Assembly (NCBI RefSeq): GCF_000374925.1
Contig: NZ_KB895541.1
Location: 622,122-686,121 of the forward strand
Length of the DNA: 64,000 nt
Reading direction: 5' to 3'
Source of the DNA: Arthrobacter sp. 131MFCol6.1
GTDB lineage: Bacteria > Actinomycetota > Actinomycetes > Actinomycetales > Micrococcaceae
How positions within the stretch are numbered: the stretch's first letter is position 1; every line of letters starts with the position of its first letter. A program made the translations under genes and the position numbers. Below, piece after piece: positions 36,130-45,001 of this stretch. The notes under the pieces were generated by a model. The model ran no database searches, was not told where the DNA came from, and saw only the letters and a program-made list of their open reading frames with translations.

Positions 36130-37371
36130 ATGACGGTCTACCTGAGGTCACTGGAAACTGCAGTTCCGCCAACCATCCTGGTCCAGCCCGAGGCCAGGGC
36201 CGTGTTCGCCGCCCAGCCGGGCCTCACCCGGCTCGGATCCCGGCTGGTCAACACGTGCTTTGACTCCGCAGCCATCGACACCCGGCACACGGCGGTGGAG
36301 GAACTCACGGCGGACAGCCAGGCGGAAAACCCCCAGTTCTTCGACCCCGCCACCGGCTTGGTGCTCAGCCCCAGCACCAAAATCCGCAACGGCATTTTCG
36401 CCACGGAAGCGACCAAGCTCTTCATTGAGGCCGCCCAAAAAGCCCTGGAGGCCTGTCCGGGTGTCGATGCGCCGGACATCACCCACCTGATCACGGTCTC
36501 CTGCACCGGATTCTTCAATCCCGGCCCGGACTACAAGATTGTCCGTGCCCTCGGCCTCAACCCGGCCGTCCAGCGGTACCACCTCGGCTTCATGGGCTGC
36601 TATGCAGCCTTCCCGGCGCTGCGGGCCGCGAAGTCCTTCTGCGAGGCGGATCCGGATGCGACGGTGCTGGTGGTCTGCGCCGAACTCTGCTCCCTTCACG
36701 TCCGGACCTCCAATGATCCGGACACCATCATGGGATCGGCCTTGTTCGCCGACGGCGCCGCGGCGGCCATCATCACCGCGCGGGACATCCCGGGCGAACC
36801 TGCCCTGCTGCGGCTGGACCACTTCGAAACCGTCCTGACGCCCGTCGGGGAGGACTCGATGGCCTGGAACATCGGCGACGAGGGCTTCGAGATGGTGCTG
36901 GGCAACTATGTCCCGCACATCATCGATGACCACATCATCGGCGCGCTCGAACCGCTCCTGTCCCGCGACAGCTCGCTGCAGGGGCTCACCTACCGGGAGA
37001 TCCAGCACTGGGGCATCCACCCGGGCGGCCGGAGCATTCTGGACAAGGTCCAGTCCAGGCTGGAGCTCAGCGACGAGCAGCTGGTCCCGGCCCGCGAAAC
37101 CCTCCGGAACTTCGGCAACATGAGCAGCGCCACCGTCCTGTTCGTCCTCAAGCACATCCTCGAGCTGCCGGCAGCGGACGACGCCGCAGACGACGCCGGC
37201 CCCGGCGCGGAACGGATCTGCTCCATGGCCTTCGGCCCGGGCCTGACGGTTGAGACGGCGCTCTTTACCCGGCTGGCTGCCCCGCGGCCCGGCGCGGTTC
37301 CGCGGCAGGAGCCAGCGGCGCAATCAGCGGAACCGGCGGAATCAGCGCCGTCAGTAGCGGTGCGGGTCTGA
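36130..37371 (+). CDS. Type III polyketide synthase (alkylresorcinol/alkylpyrone type)
   Basis: A 413-residue chalcone/stilbene-synthase-fold enzyme. The catalytic triad is visible: C157 in GFMGCYAAFP, H297 in WGIHPGG and N330 in NFGNMSSAT. It condenses a long-chain acyl starter with malonyl-CoA to resorcinol or pyrone lipids in related bacteria. It heads a three-gene operon with a methyltransferase and a flavin hydroxylase, the same order as Streptomyces griseus srsA-srsB-srsC. The C-terminal 30 residues are an Ala/Pro-rich tail. Product inferred, not proven. Confidence 0.92.
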   Translation: MTVYLRSLETAVPPTILVQPEARAVFAAQPGLTRLGSRLVNTCFDSAAIDTRHTAVEELTADSQAENPQFFDPATGLVLSPSTKIRNGIFATEATKLFIEAAQKALEACPGVDAPDITHLITVSCTGFFNPGPDYKIVRALGLNPAVQRYHLGFMGCYAAFPALRAAKSFCEADPDATVLVVCAELCSLHVRTSNDPDTIMGSALFADGAAAAIITARDIPGEPALLRLDHFETVLTPVGEDSMAWNIGDEGFEMVLGNYVPHIIDDHIIGALEPLLSRDSSLQGLTYREIQHWGIHPGGRSILDKVQSRLELSDEQLVPARETLRNFGNMSSATVLFVLKHILELPAADDAADDAGPGAERICSMAFGPGLTVETALFTRLAAPRPGAVPRQEPAAQSAEPAESAPSVAVRV

Positions 37372-37466
37372 AAGCGGCCACGCTGAAACCGTTCAGCGCG
37401 AAGCAGGGCCCGGAACACCTTCGGGCCGCCCTCCTGCGGGACCGCGCGTCAGACGCCGTCGAGGAA

Positions 37467-38144
37467 ATGGACTTGCCGGGCTGCGACCCCGGCCGCCTGG
37501 AGCGCACGTATGCCCAGTTTGCGCTCGTCAACCGTGCCGTCGCCGGCTGGCGCGGCATCTATCGGTCCCGGATCCGGCCCCGGCTGTCTACTGCCTCCGC
37601 CACGTCCCTGCTGGATATCGGGTGCGGCGGGGGCGACGTTGCCGTGCTGCTGGCCCGCTGGGCGGCCCGGGACGGACTGCGTCTGGAGGTCACCGCCATT
37701 GACCCGGATCCGCGGGCGATCCTGTTCGCCCGCGCCCGCCACGCGACGGCGGACGTGACGTTCCGCCAGGCGGCCAGCGCGGAGCTGCTCGAAGAGGGCA
37801 CCCGGTACGACCTCGTGGTGTCCAACCATGTCCTGCACCACCTTGACGGGCTGCAAGCGTTCTTGGCCGAGTCGGCCCAGTTGTCCCGTGGCACCGTGGT
37901 CCACAACGACATTCGCCGCAGCCCCGCCGCCTACGCGCTGTTCTTCGCCGGCTCCTGGGTGCTCACCGGCTCCTACATCCGCCGGGACGGGCTGACCTCG
38001 ATCCGGCGAAGCTACACCGCCGCGGAGCTGGCCGCCGCCGCTCCCCCGGGCTGGACGGCTGCCCGCCACGCCCCCTTCCGCAACCTGCTGCTGCACGGCA
38101 CTCCCGACGGCGGCCACCCGGACAGGTCCGCTGCCAGTGGCTGA
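37467..38144 (+). CDS. SAM-dependent methyltransferase of the type III PKS cluster
   Basis: Class I methyltransferase with the SAM motif LLDIGCGGGDVAVLLARWA, acidic loop VTAIDPDPRAI and post-motif VSNHVLHHLDGLQAFLAE, 225 residues from the ATG used. The frame is open further upstream (ALLRDRASDAVEE before the Met), and relatives from memory begin in that stretch, so the true start may be a rare CTG or similar near the PKS stop; GAGG sits only two bases before this ATG. SrsB-like: methylation of the resorcinol product is expected. Overlaps the next gene by eight bases. Confidence 0.85.
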   Translation: MDLPGCDPGRLERTYAQFALVNRAVAGWRGIYRSRIRPRLSTASATSLLDIGCGGGDVAVLLARWAARDGLRLEVTAIDPDPRAILFARARHATADVTFRQAASAELLEEGTRYDLVVSNHVLHHLDGLQAFLAESAQLSRGTVVHNDIRRSPAAYALFFAGSWVLTGSYIRRDGLTSIRRSYTAAELAAAAPPGWTAARHAPFRNLLLHGTPDGGHPDRSAASG

Positions 38145-39315
38145 CGTGCTGATCATCGGTGCCGGCCCGGTGGGACTGTTCATGGCCGCGCTGCTGCTGC
38201 AGGACGGCGTGGAGGCGCAGGTCCTGGAACAGCGGAGCGCACCGGAACCGCAGTCGCGTGCCATCGGCATCCATCCGCCGGCGCTGGCCGCGCTCGCAGG
38301 AGCCGGCGTTGCCGGGGACCTGATTGCCGAGGGGGTCCAGATCCGCCGCGGCATGGCCCTGGCCGGCGGAAAGTGCCTCGCCCGGATGTCCTTTGCCGGC
38401 GTCTCGGACCGCTTTCCCTTCGTCCTGTCCCTGCCCCAGGCCCGGACTGAGGCGCACCTGGAACGGCGGGTCAACGAGCTCGGCGACGGCGCCCTGCACC
38501 GCGGCGTCCGCCTCACCCGGCTCTCCGACGACGGAGGCCGGGTCAGCGTGGAAGCCGACTCCGGAAGTGGCACCTTGCGCTATTCGGCGCCGCTGGTCAT
38601 CGCCGCCGACGGCGTGCGCTCCACCGTGCGGGCCTTGCAGGGCATCGACCTGCGCGTGAAAGAGTACCCGGACAGCTACCTCATGGGTGACTTTGCGGAC
38701 GGGACCGGGTTCGGTCCTGACGCCGCACTTTTCCTCTCCGGCGCCGGCATCGTGGAGTCGTTCCCCTTGCCTGGCCGGCTCCGCCGCTGGGTGGTCCGGC
38801 TGGGCGCCGGCGACGCCACGGCCGGCGGACCTGCAACCGGCGGACCATCAGCCGGCCATCCCAGCGCGGACGCGCGGTGGCTCATGCGCTGCGTGCGCGA
38901 GCGGACGGGGCTCGACATCGACGCCGGGACCAACAGCATGCTCAGCCGCTTCGGCGTCCGCACGCGCCTGGCCCGCCGGATGGTGGCCGGACGGGTAGTG
39001 ATGATCGGGGACGCGGCCCACGAGGTAAGCCCCATCGGCGGGCAGGGCATGAACCTGGGCTGGCTGGATGCGGCCGCGCTGGCACCGATCGTGTCGGCGG
39101 CCGTGCGCGGCCAGGAGGTAGGAGGCGCCCTGAAGACCTTTGAACGTACCCGGTTGAGGGCGGCTGCCAGGGCGGCACGCCAGGCCGAAATCAACATGGC
39201 CCTGGGCCGGCCCCTCACGGACCGTCTCTTGGCGCTGCGGAACCGTGGCATCGCAGGCGTGGCCGCGGTTCCTGCGGTGAATTCCCTGATCGCCCGCCGT
39301 TTCACGATGCAGTAG
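38137..39315 (+). CDS. FAD-dependent hydroxylase of the type III PKS cluster
   Basis: A 392-residue class A flavin monooxygenase: VLIIGAGPVGLFMAALLLQD (FAD fold), VIAADGVRSTVRALQ (DG motif) and VVMIGDAAHEVSPIGGQGMN (GD motif). It starts at a GTG inside the end of the methyltransferase gene. By analogy with SrsC it would hydroxylate the resorcinol ring, leading to quinone lipids. The C-terminus contains RRFTMQ. A short Ala/Gly/Pro insert (about residues 228-245) is low complexity. Confidence 0.87.
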   Translation: MADVLIIGAGPVGLFMAALLLQDGVEAQVLEQRSAPEPQSRAIGIHPPALAALAGAGVAGDLIAEGVQIRRGMALAGGKCLARMSFAGVSDRFPFVLSLPQARTEAHLERRVNELGDGALHRGVRLTRLSDDGGRVSVEADSGSGTLRYSAPLVIAADGVRSTVRALQGIDLRVKEYPDSYLMGDFADGTGFGPDAALFLSGAGIVESFPLPGRLRRWVVRLGAGDATAGGPATGGPSAGHPSADARWLMRCVRERTGLDIDAGTNSMLSRFGVRTRLARRMVAGRVVMIGDAAHEVSPIGGQGMNLGWLDAAALAPIVSAAVRGQEVGGALKTFERTRLRAAARAARQAEINMALGRPLTDRLLALRNRGIAGVAAVPAVNSLIARRFTMQ

Positions 39316-39406
39316 GCAGCGCCGGCGCCTGCGATCCAAAGCCCCTCCTGCCGCGGCCAGTGTGACGCCACCGTGTGACGGGTTTGCCTCGGAATAGACT
39401 GTGCGC

Positions 39407-40414
39407 ATGGACGGACTTCCCGTGACGCGCGGACTTCCCGTGACGCGCGGCGCCGCATCCTGTTGGGGGTTGCGGGTAGCGGCTGCCACGGTGCTGCTGG
39501 GCACGGCGGCGTCATGCAGCGCCGGTACGGTCGGCGGCACCGCGTCCCCGGCAACCGCGACGGCGTCGGCGACCTCGATCTCCACAGGCCCTGTGACCGC
39601 GGAAATCAGCCAGTTCCGTGACAACTACAGCAAGCAGATCATCGAAATCCAGCTCACGAACACCACCGGCCACGCCCTGACGGTCCTCGGCGCGGAACTG
39701 ACCAGCCCTCTCTTCGCCGCCCCAATCACCTGGCCCGCCCGAACCGGCGGGATCGAGCTTCCGCCCGGACAGCCCAAGAGCCTGCCGGCACCGCTGCCCG
39801 CCCCGAATTGCGGGAGCCCGGCGGCGCCTGAAACGGGGCCTGGAGCCGGGCCCGAAGCCGCGGCAGGAGCCACCTCCGGGGCTGCGGGAGACGCCCGTGT
39901 ATCCCTGCGGCTGGCCACACCGGAAGGAGCCGTGCCGGTCCCGGCCATGGCCCCGGCGGCAGACCGTTTCGGCGTCCTGGCACGGAACAATTCGGAGCTG
40001 TGCCTGGCCCGGGAAGCGTCGGCCGTCGCCACGATCGCGCTGGCCCAGGACCTTGAGGTCGCCGCGGACGGCCGGACCGCCGTCGTGCGTCTGCTGCTGC
40101 AACCGCGCGCCGCCGGAGGCGCCGGTGAACTGGTGATTGACCGGATCGAGGAAACCACCCTGCTGGCGGAGGCCGGACAAGCCCCGTGGCCCCGGTCGGT
40201 GACGGTCCGCGCCGGCGGGGCCCCGGCCGAAGTACGCCTCGGCATCAGGCCCTCCCGCTGCGATCCCCATGCAGTGGCCGAAGACAAGGTGGGCACGCTC
40301 CTGCCGCTGCAGGTCAGGGTTGCGGGCCGCGAGGGAATTTTGAAGATCGACGCCGGCAACCAGCTTCGCGGCCGCATTTACGACTTTGTTACAAAGGCGT
40401 GCGGGCGCCAGTAG
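39407..40414 (+). CDS. Putative secreted lipoprotein
   Basis: A 335-residue exported protein: signal segment GLRVAAATVLLGTAASCSAG with a lipobox-like Cys at residue 37, then a Thr/Ala-rich linker and two beta-rich regions (AEISQFRDNYSKQIIEIQLT and SVTVRAGGAPAEVRLGIRPS). Two Cys near the end may form a disulfide. No enzymatic motif. An 18-base tandem duplication right after the ATG repeats the residues GLPVTR ahead of the signal helix. The upstream GTG at 39401 is an alternative start. Stop lies nine bases before def. Confidence 0.8.
   Translation: MDGLPVTRGLPVTRGAASCWGLRVAAATVLLGTAASCSAGTVGGTASPATATASATSISTGPVTAEISQFRDNYSKQIIEIQLTNTTGHALTVLGAELTSPLFAAPITWPARTGGIELPPGQPKSLPAPLPAPNCGSPAAPETGPGAGPEAAAGATSGAAGDARVSLRLATPEGAVPVPAMAPAADRFGVLARNNSELCLAREASAVATIALAQDLEVAADGRTAVVRLLLQPRAAGGAGELVIDRIEETTLLAEAGQAPWPRSVTVRAGGAPAEVRLGIRPSRCDPHAVAEDKVGTLLPLQVRVAGREGILKIDAGNQLRGRIYDFVTKACGRQ
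39413..39448 (+). repeat. 18-bp in-frame tandem duplication
   Basis: The unit GGACTTCCCGTGACGCGC is present twice, perfectly, encoding a repeated GLPVTR just after the start codon of the lipoprotein gene. Being a multiple of three it keeps the frame and lengthens the N-region of the signal peptide. Confidence 0.9.
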
Positions 40415-40423
40415 TCTGGGGGC

Positions 40424-41134
40424 ATGCCCTTTGACGCCAGGCCCACCGACTTCAGCGCCGCCCGGATAAGCGAGACTGTCCAGGAGATCCTGAGCGCCGG
40501 CATCCTTCCGCCGATTATCCAGGCCGGACATCCGGTGCTCCGGCACGTAGCGGCGCCGTACGATGGCCAGTTGACTGACGCCGAACTCGGTCACCTCATC
40601 GACCTCATGCGCAGCGTGATGCACAAGGCCCCGGGTGTGGGCCTGGCGGCCCCGCAGCTGGGGATTCCGCTGCAGCTCGCCGTCCTGGAGGACCAGTTCG
40701 ACGTCGATCCCGACGTCGCTGCCGTCCGCGGGCGGGAGCCGCTGCCGTTCTTTGCCATGCTGAACCCGAGCTATCGTCCCTTGGGCGCGAAGTCCGCGGC
40801 GTTCTACGAAGGCTGCCTCTCCATCGGAGGCCTGCAGGCGGCCGTGGTGCGGCCGGAATCAGTCCAGCTCGACTTCACCGCGCCGGACGGCACGAAACTC
40901 CAAGAGACTTTCTCCGGCTGGCAAGCCCGGATTGTCCAGCATGAAACCGACCACCTGCACGGGATCCTCTTCCTTGACCGGGCCGAGCTGCGCTCCATCA
41001 GCAACAATGCCGAGTACTCCGCCCGCTGGGCCCAACCGGACATCAGCCTCGCCCGGCAGGAACTCGGGTTCCTGCCGGACCCGGCCGAGGTCGAGGGCTG
41101 CAGACTGGGGCTGCAGACTAGGGCTGCAGACTAG
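40424..41134 (+). CDS. def: Peptide deformylase
   Basis: Removes the formyl group from N-terminal Met of new proteins. All three motifs are present: GVGLAAPQLG (from G71), EGCLS (E129-S133, metal Cys131) and HETDH (H173-H177). At 236 residues it is longer than E. coli Def (about 170), with an N-terminal extension and a C-terminal tail whose last residues (RLGLQTRAAD) are encoded by 13-base tandem repeats. It may be a second def gene rather than the main one. Confidence 0.93.
   Translation: MPFDARPTDFSAARISETVQEILSAGILPPIIQAGHPVLRHVAAPYDGQLTDAELGHLIDLMRSVMHKAPGVGLAAPQLGIPLQLAVLEDQFDVDPDVAAVRGREPLPFFAMLNPSYRPLGAKSAAFYEGCLSIGGLQAAVVRPESVQLDFTAPDGTKLQETFSGWQARIVQHETDHLHGILFLDRAELRSISNNAEYSARWAQPDISLARQELGFLPDPAEVEGCRLGLQTRAAD
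41096..41134 (+). repeat. 13-bp tandem repeats across two converging stop codons
   Basis: Three copies of GGCTGCAGACT(A/G)G and a partial fourth (41135-41141). The CTAG at 41131-41134 supplies the stop of def on one strand and of the S9 peptidase on the other. Because 13 is not a multiple of 3, copy-number change would alter the def C-terminus and possibly both stops. Confidence 0.88.
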
Positions 41135-43209
41135 GGCTGCGGTGCCGGATTCGTTGCGGACGGCAGGTAGCGGGCCCACCACTTCAGAATTTCATCGAAC
41201 CGCTGCTTCCGGTGGTGCGGCGTGCCGGATCGGGACAGCTCATGGTTCTCGCCCGGGAAGACCAGGAATCCGGTCTCGACACCCTGCTGCTTCAGGGCGG
41301 TGAAGTACCGCTGCCCCTGTTCCACGGGACACCTGAGGTCCTCCTCGCTGTGAATCACCAGCGACGGCGTCCGGACGTGCTCCACGCGCGCCATGGGACT
41401 CTGGGCCGCCATTTGCTCCGCCGACGGGCCGGTGTATTCGCCGCCGAAGAACCAGCCGATGTCGGAAGAACCCGTGAAGCTCACGGGGTCCAGGAAACCA
41501 CGCTCGACTATGGCCGCACGGAAACGGTGGTCGTGGCTGATGGTCCATGCCGTCAGATAGCCACCGTAGGATCCGCCCATGATGCCCACATTGGCGGCGT
41601 CCAGATCCTCGAACTTCTCCACTGCCCCGTCAAGGAACGCGAGGACGTCCTGCATGTCCACCGTTCCCATTCGTTCCTTGATGGACCGGCCGTGTTCCTG
41701 GCCGTAGCCGGCCGAACCCCGCGGATTGCACATGAGCACGGCGTAACCGGCCCCCGCATAAACCTGCGCTTCGTCGAACAACGCCCCGCTGAACTGGGCA
41801 AAAGGGCCGCCGTGGATGTTCAGCAACACCGGGTGCGGGCCCGGGCCCGCCGGCTTCACGAGCCAGCCATGGACCGGATACCCGTCGGCCGAGGGCAAGG
41901 TCAGTTCCTGCGGCTCACTGATCCCCGCCACGCTCCGCAGCTGGGCGGAGAAGTCCGTCAGGCGGCGCACCTGCGCGCCCTCGAGCACGGCCAGATCACC
42001 GGCCGTGGTCGAATCGCTGAAACTCGCCACGAGCCGCCCGCCGCCTTCCGCGGCGCCGGTCACCACCCGGTTGCCTTCCAGGAGGACGGTGTGGCCGCCC
42101 GTCGCGAGGAACTCGTGCAGCTCCACGGTTCCCCGCGCATTGTTCAGCACCAGGGCCCCCGCACCGCCGCGCAGCTCGATCCAGCTGCCGCCGGACAGGT
42201 CCAGCGTCTCGGCATCGCTGAGCGCCGTGGCTTCTCCCCCGGCGGCAGGCATCGCGTAGAGGGCGGTGTTCCTGGCCACGAAGTCCCGGCCGGATGCGCC
42301 GAGCTCCTGGGCGAGGAAGAACAGCCACTGCCCATCCGCGGATTGGCGCACGGCGCCGATGCTCTGCCGTCCGGTATTGGCCGGCAGCACGGCCTGAGGC
42401 TGCCCCCCGGCGGCGGGAATCGCGTAGATTCCGCTGACAAGGTCCGTGTCCCGCCCGTCGTGCAGGGCCGCGGTGAAGTAGATGGTGCCGCCGTCGGCGC
42501 TGAAGCTGGCCCCGTTGTGGTCCGCTGCAGCGGTGGTGAGTTGTTTGGCGGCCGGCAGCAGCCCGGCTGCATTCTCCGCGGGCTCGGCCGCGCTGCCGAG
42601 GGCCTTCAGGGCGCGTCCGGCCGGGGCCACCTTCGGCTCGGCGCCAAGCTGCGGCACTTCGAGGATGAACAGCTGCAACGGCTTGTCGGCGGTGTAGCCA
42701 AGACCGTTCATCCGGTACTGGAAATCCGTGATCAGCCGGGCGTCCTCGCTGCCCGCACCCACGCCGTCGACGCTGCCGTACCGGCCCTCATCGGGCGTCC
42801 TGGCGCTGAAGACAATGCTCGTGGAATCAGGCGACCACGTGAAGGAGCTGACCCCCAGCGGGGCCGCCGTCAACAGCTGGGGTTCGCCGCCGGCGGCTTC
42901 CACCACGAACAGCTGCGGCTTTCCGCCGGCTGCTGCACGCAGGAACCCAAGGGCCCGGCCGTCAGGTGAAAAGTCCGGTGCCGTGTCGCGGAAGCCGCGG
43001 GTCAGCCGGCGCGGCTTCTGGTCCGGGCTGTTGAAGTCCGGGTTGTTGAAGTCCGGGCCATCCGGACCCAGGGGCACGGTCCACAGCTGGCCCACGTAGG
43101 CATCGGCATCGAAGTCCGGGCGGATCACGGAAACCACCGCGCGGGAACCGTCGGGGTGCACGGCCGGGGCGGACACGGAATTGAGCAGCGGAAGATGTTC
43201 AGATTTCAC
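41131..43209 (-). CDS. S9-family prolyl oligopeptidase-like serine peptidase
   Basis: A 692-residue protein with an N-terminal beta-propeller (repeated WSPDSTSIVFSAR, FSADGGTIYFTAALHD blades) and a C-terminal alpha/beta hydrolase domain. The Ser nucleophile is S547 in IMGGSYGGYLTAW, acid D624 in HSEEDLRCP and base H656 in GENHELSRSG. It is probably a cytoplasmic acyl-aminoacyl or oligopeptidase. The GTG in LVKSEHLPLL is the chosen start; upstream residues to 43425 look spurious. Convergent with def, sharing the CTAG stop. Confidence 0.9.
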   Translation of the reverse strand: MKSEHLPLLNSVSAPAVHPDGSRAVVSVIRPDFDADAYVGQLWTVPLGPDGPDFNNPDFNSPDQKPRRLTRGFRDTAPDFSPDGRALGFLRAAAGGKPQLFVVEAAGGEPQLLTAAPLGVSSFTWSPDSTSIVFSARTPDEGRYGSVDGVGAGSEDARLITDFQYRMNGLGYTADKPLQLFILEVPQLGAEPKVAPAGRALKALGSAAEPAENAAGLLPAAKQLTTAAADHNGASFSADGGTIYFTAALHDGRDTDLVSGIYAIPAAGGQPQAVLPANTGRQSIGAVRQSADGQWLFFLAQELGASGRDFVARNTALYAMPAAGGEATALSDAETLDLSGGSWIELRGGAGALVLNNARGTVELHEFLATGGHTVLLEGNRVVTGAAEGGGRLVASFSDSTTAGDLAVLEGAQVRRLTDFSAQLRSVAGISEPQELTLPSADGYPVHGWLVKPAGPGPHPVLLNIHGGPFAQFSGALFDEAQVYAGAGYAVLMCNPRGSAGYGQEHGRSIKERMGTVDMQDVLAFLDGAVEKFEDLDAANVGIMGGSYGGYLTAWTISHDHRFRAAIVERGFLDPVSFTGSSDIGWFFGGEYTGPSAEQMAAQSPMARVEHVRTPSLVIHSEEDLRCPVEQGQRYFTALKQQGVETGFLVFPGENHELSRSGTPHHRKQRFDEILKWWARYLPSATNPAPQP

Positions 43210-43348
43210 GAGTGCGAGCCTAGCCCGTGGCGCGGCCGCTGTGAAACACCTCACGTTGCGCCGGTGCGGCGCGGCATGCCGCGGGGTGCCCTGTCCGCCG
43301 CGCCCGCGCCGCGCGGCGGGCCCCGGATCGGCGCATAGGATGAAAGCT

Positions 43349-44215
43349 ATGCCTGCCGCCGCCGATCTTCCCCTCTTGTGCCCGGTGTGCCGCAATGGCC
43401 TCCGGTTCACCGGCGGCGCCCGCACTCTTGTGTGCGGCGCCGGCCACAGCTTTGACGCGGCCAGGCAGGGCTACTTCAACTTCCTGGTCGGCAAGGGGAC
43501 TGTTTTTGAAGCCGACAGCGCAGATATGGTGGCGGCCCGCTTCGATTTCCTCTCTGCAGGGCACTACCAGCCGCTGGCCGATGCCGTTGCCGGGCTCGCC
43601 ACACCGGCGCTCCGGGAAACCCCCGCCGGCCGGCCCCTCGTGCTCGACGCCGGAACAGGTACTGGCCACTACCTCAGGGCCGTGCTGGACCGGGCCGCTG
43701 GCAGCGTTCCGGCCGCGGCAATCGGCCTGGACATTTCCAAGTTCGCGCTGCGCCGTGCAGCCAGGCTGAACCCCGAGGCTTTGAACGTGGTCGGGGATGT
43801 CTGGCAGCCGTTGCCGGTGGCGGAGAACGCCGTCGACGTCGTCACTGTGGTCTTTGCGCCGCGCAACCCGCCTGAGTTCGCCCGGGTGCTCCGCCCCGGC
43901 GGCCGCCTGGTCGTGGTCACGCCGCGGCCCGGCCACCTGGCGGAGGTTGCCGGCCCGGCCGGGATGCTGGGGATCGAGCCGGCCAAAGACGAGCGGCTCG
44001 CCGCGTCGCTGGGCCAGCACTTCACGCCCGTCGAGGCAACTGATCTGGACCTGGTTTTGGACCTCGGTCCGCGCGACGTCGCCAACCTGGCCTACATGGG
44101 ACCGGCCGGCCACCACCTGGACCGTGCCGCACTCGCTGCCCTCGAGGCCGCGCTTCCGGAGCAGACCGCTGTCACGGCCCGCTTCCGGATCAGTGTTTTT
44201 CAACCCATCCGCTGA
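43349..44215 (+). CDS. RlmA-like 23S rRNA (guanine-N1) methyltransferase
   Basis: A 288-residue protein with an N-terminal zinc finger (CPVC at 11-14, then C29 and H33 in CGAGH) followed by the family's SFDAARQGYFNFL. The SAM-binding fold is VLDAGTGTGHYLRAVLDRA and AIGLDISKFALRRAARLN. Related to RlmA(I)/(II), which methylate G745 or G748 in 23S rRNA; the actinobacterial type (TlrB-like) can give resistance to some macrolides. The ATG at 43349 has AGGA eight bases upstream; 43340 is an alternative. Confidence 0.87.
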   Translation: MPAAADLPLLCPVCRNGLRFTGGARTLVCGAGHSFDAARQGYFNFLVGKGTVFEADSADMVAARFDFLSAGHYQPLADAVAGLATPALRETPAGRPLVLDAGTGTGHYLRAVLDRAAGSVPAAAIGLDISKFALRRAARLNPEALNVVGDVWQPLPVAENAVDVVTVVFAPRNPPEFARVLRPGGRLVVVTPRPGHLAEVAGPAGMLGIEPAKDERLAASLGQHFTPVEATDLDLVLDLGPRDVANLAYMGPAGHHLDRAALAALEAALPEQTAVTARFRISVFQPIR

Positions 44216-44450
44216 CCAGTCCGCCGCGGCACGGCATCGCCGGGGTGCCATCCGGGACGCCCTGAAACTACCCCCCGGGAAGGGGACCGGCACGGAAGAC
44301 CAGGGCGGGGAATCGACCCGCGAAATAACGACTTGGCCACTTTGATCATCAATTCCCGCCCGCCGGTCCCAGCTATTGCCCTTCCGCTTAGGATGGAATC
44401 ACAGTACTGGGGAACTGTGCCTGCAGTTCCCGGGACTCAAGGGGGAATTG

Positions 44451-44912
44451 ATGTCTGAATGGTTGATCGAGAATTGGTGGGCGTTGTGGCTCACGCTCTT
44501 TCTCCTGTTTGCCGTGGTCGAGATGATCACACTCGACCTGTTCTTCATCATGCTCGGCGGCGGCGCCCTCGCCGGGCTGGTGGCGGACTTTGCCGGTGCC
44601 GATCCGTGGCTGCAGATTATCGCCTTCTGCGTGGTGTCCCTGCTCATGATCGGCTTCGTCCGGCCGGTGGCCCTCAAGCATCTCCACCATGGCCCGGCGG
44701 ATCGGCGCACCAACATCGAACGCCTGATCGGCGAATCCGCCGTCGTCATGGAGGCTGTGAGCGAAAACGGCGGGCTCGTCAAGATTGGCGGGGATGTCTG
44801 GAGTGCACGGTCCGAATCGGGAGTGCTGGCGCCCGGACAACAGGCTGTGGTCAGCGCCATCGAAGGGGCCACCGCGATCGTGGCCCCGCAACCGGAATCC
44901 GCCATCCAATAA
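44451..44912 (+). CDS. NfeD-family membrane protein (short type)
   Basis: A 153-residue protein with three closely spaced N-terminal helices ([52 protein letters not shown]) and a C-terminal OB-fold (NIERLIGESAVVMEAVSENG, GLVKIGGDVWSARS). GGGGGAA precedes the ATG. It lies 89 bases upstream of an SPFH protein gene; NfeD and SPFH proteins work as pairs in membrane microdomains. The short form lacks the ClpP-like protease domain. Confidence 0.9.
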   Translation: MSEWLIENWWALWLTLFLLFAVVEMITLDLFFIMLGGGALAGLVADFAGADPWLQIIAFCVVSLLMIGFVRPVALKHLHHGPADRRTNIERLIGESAVVMEAVSENGGLVKIGGDVWSARSESGVLAPGQQAVVSAIEGATAIVAPQPESAIQ

Positions 44913-45001
44913 GGGACACCGCAAGGCGGGAACTGCCGTCCCGCCGGCGTCGGAACTGCCGGTGCGAGACTAAAACAAAACAACTGGGGAATAGGTGATG
45001 T

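Noticed and set aside
41096..41141. CRISPR-like array
   Set aside because: Units are 13 bases with no spacers, and no cas genes are nearby; it is a simple tandem repeat.
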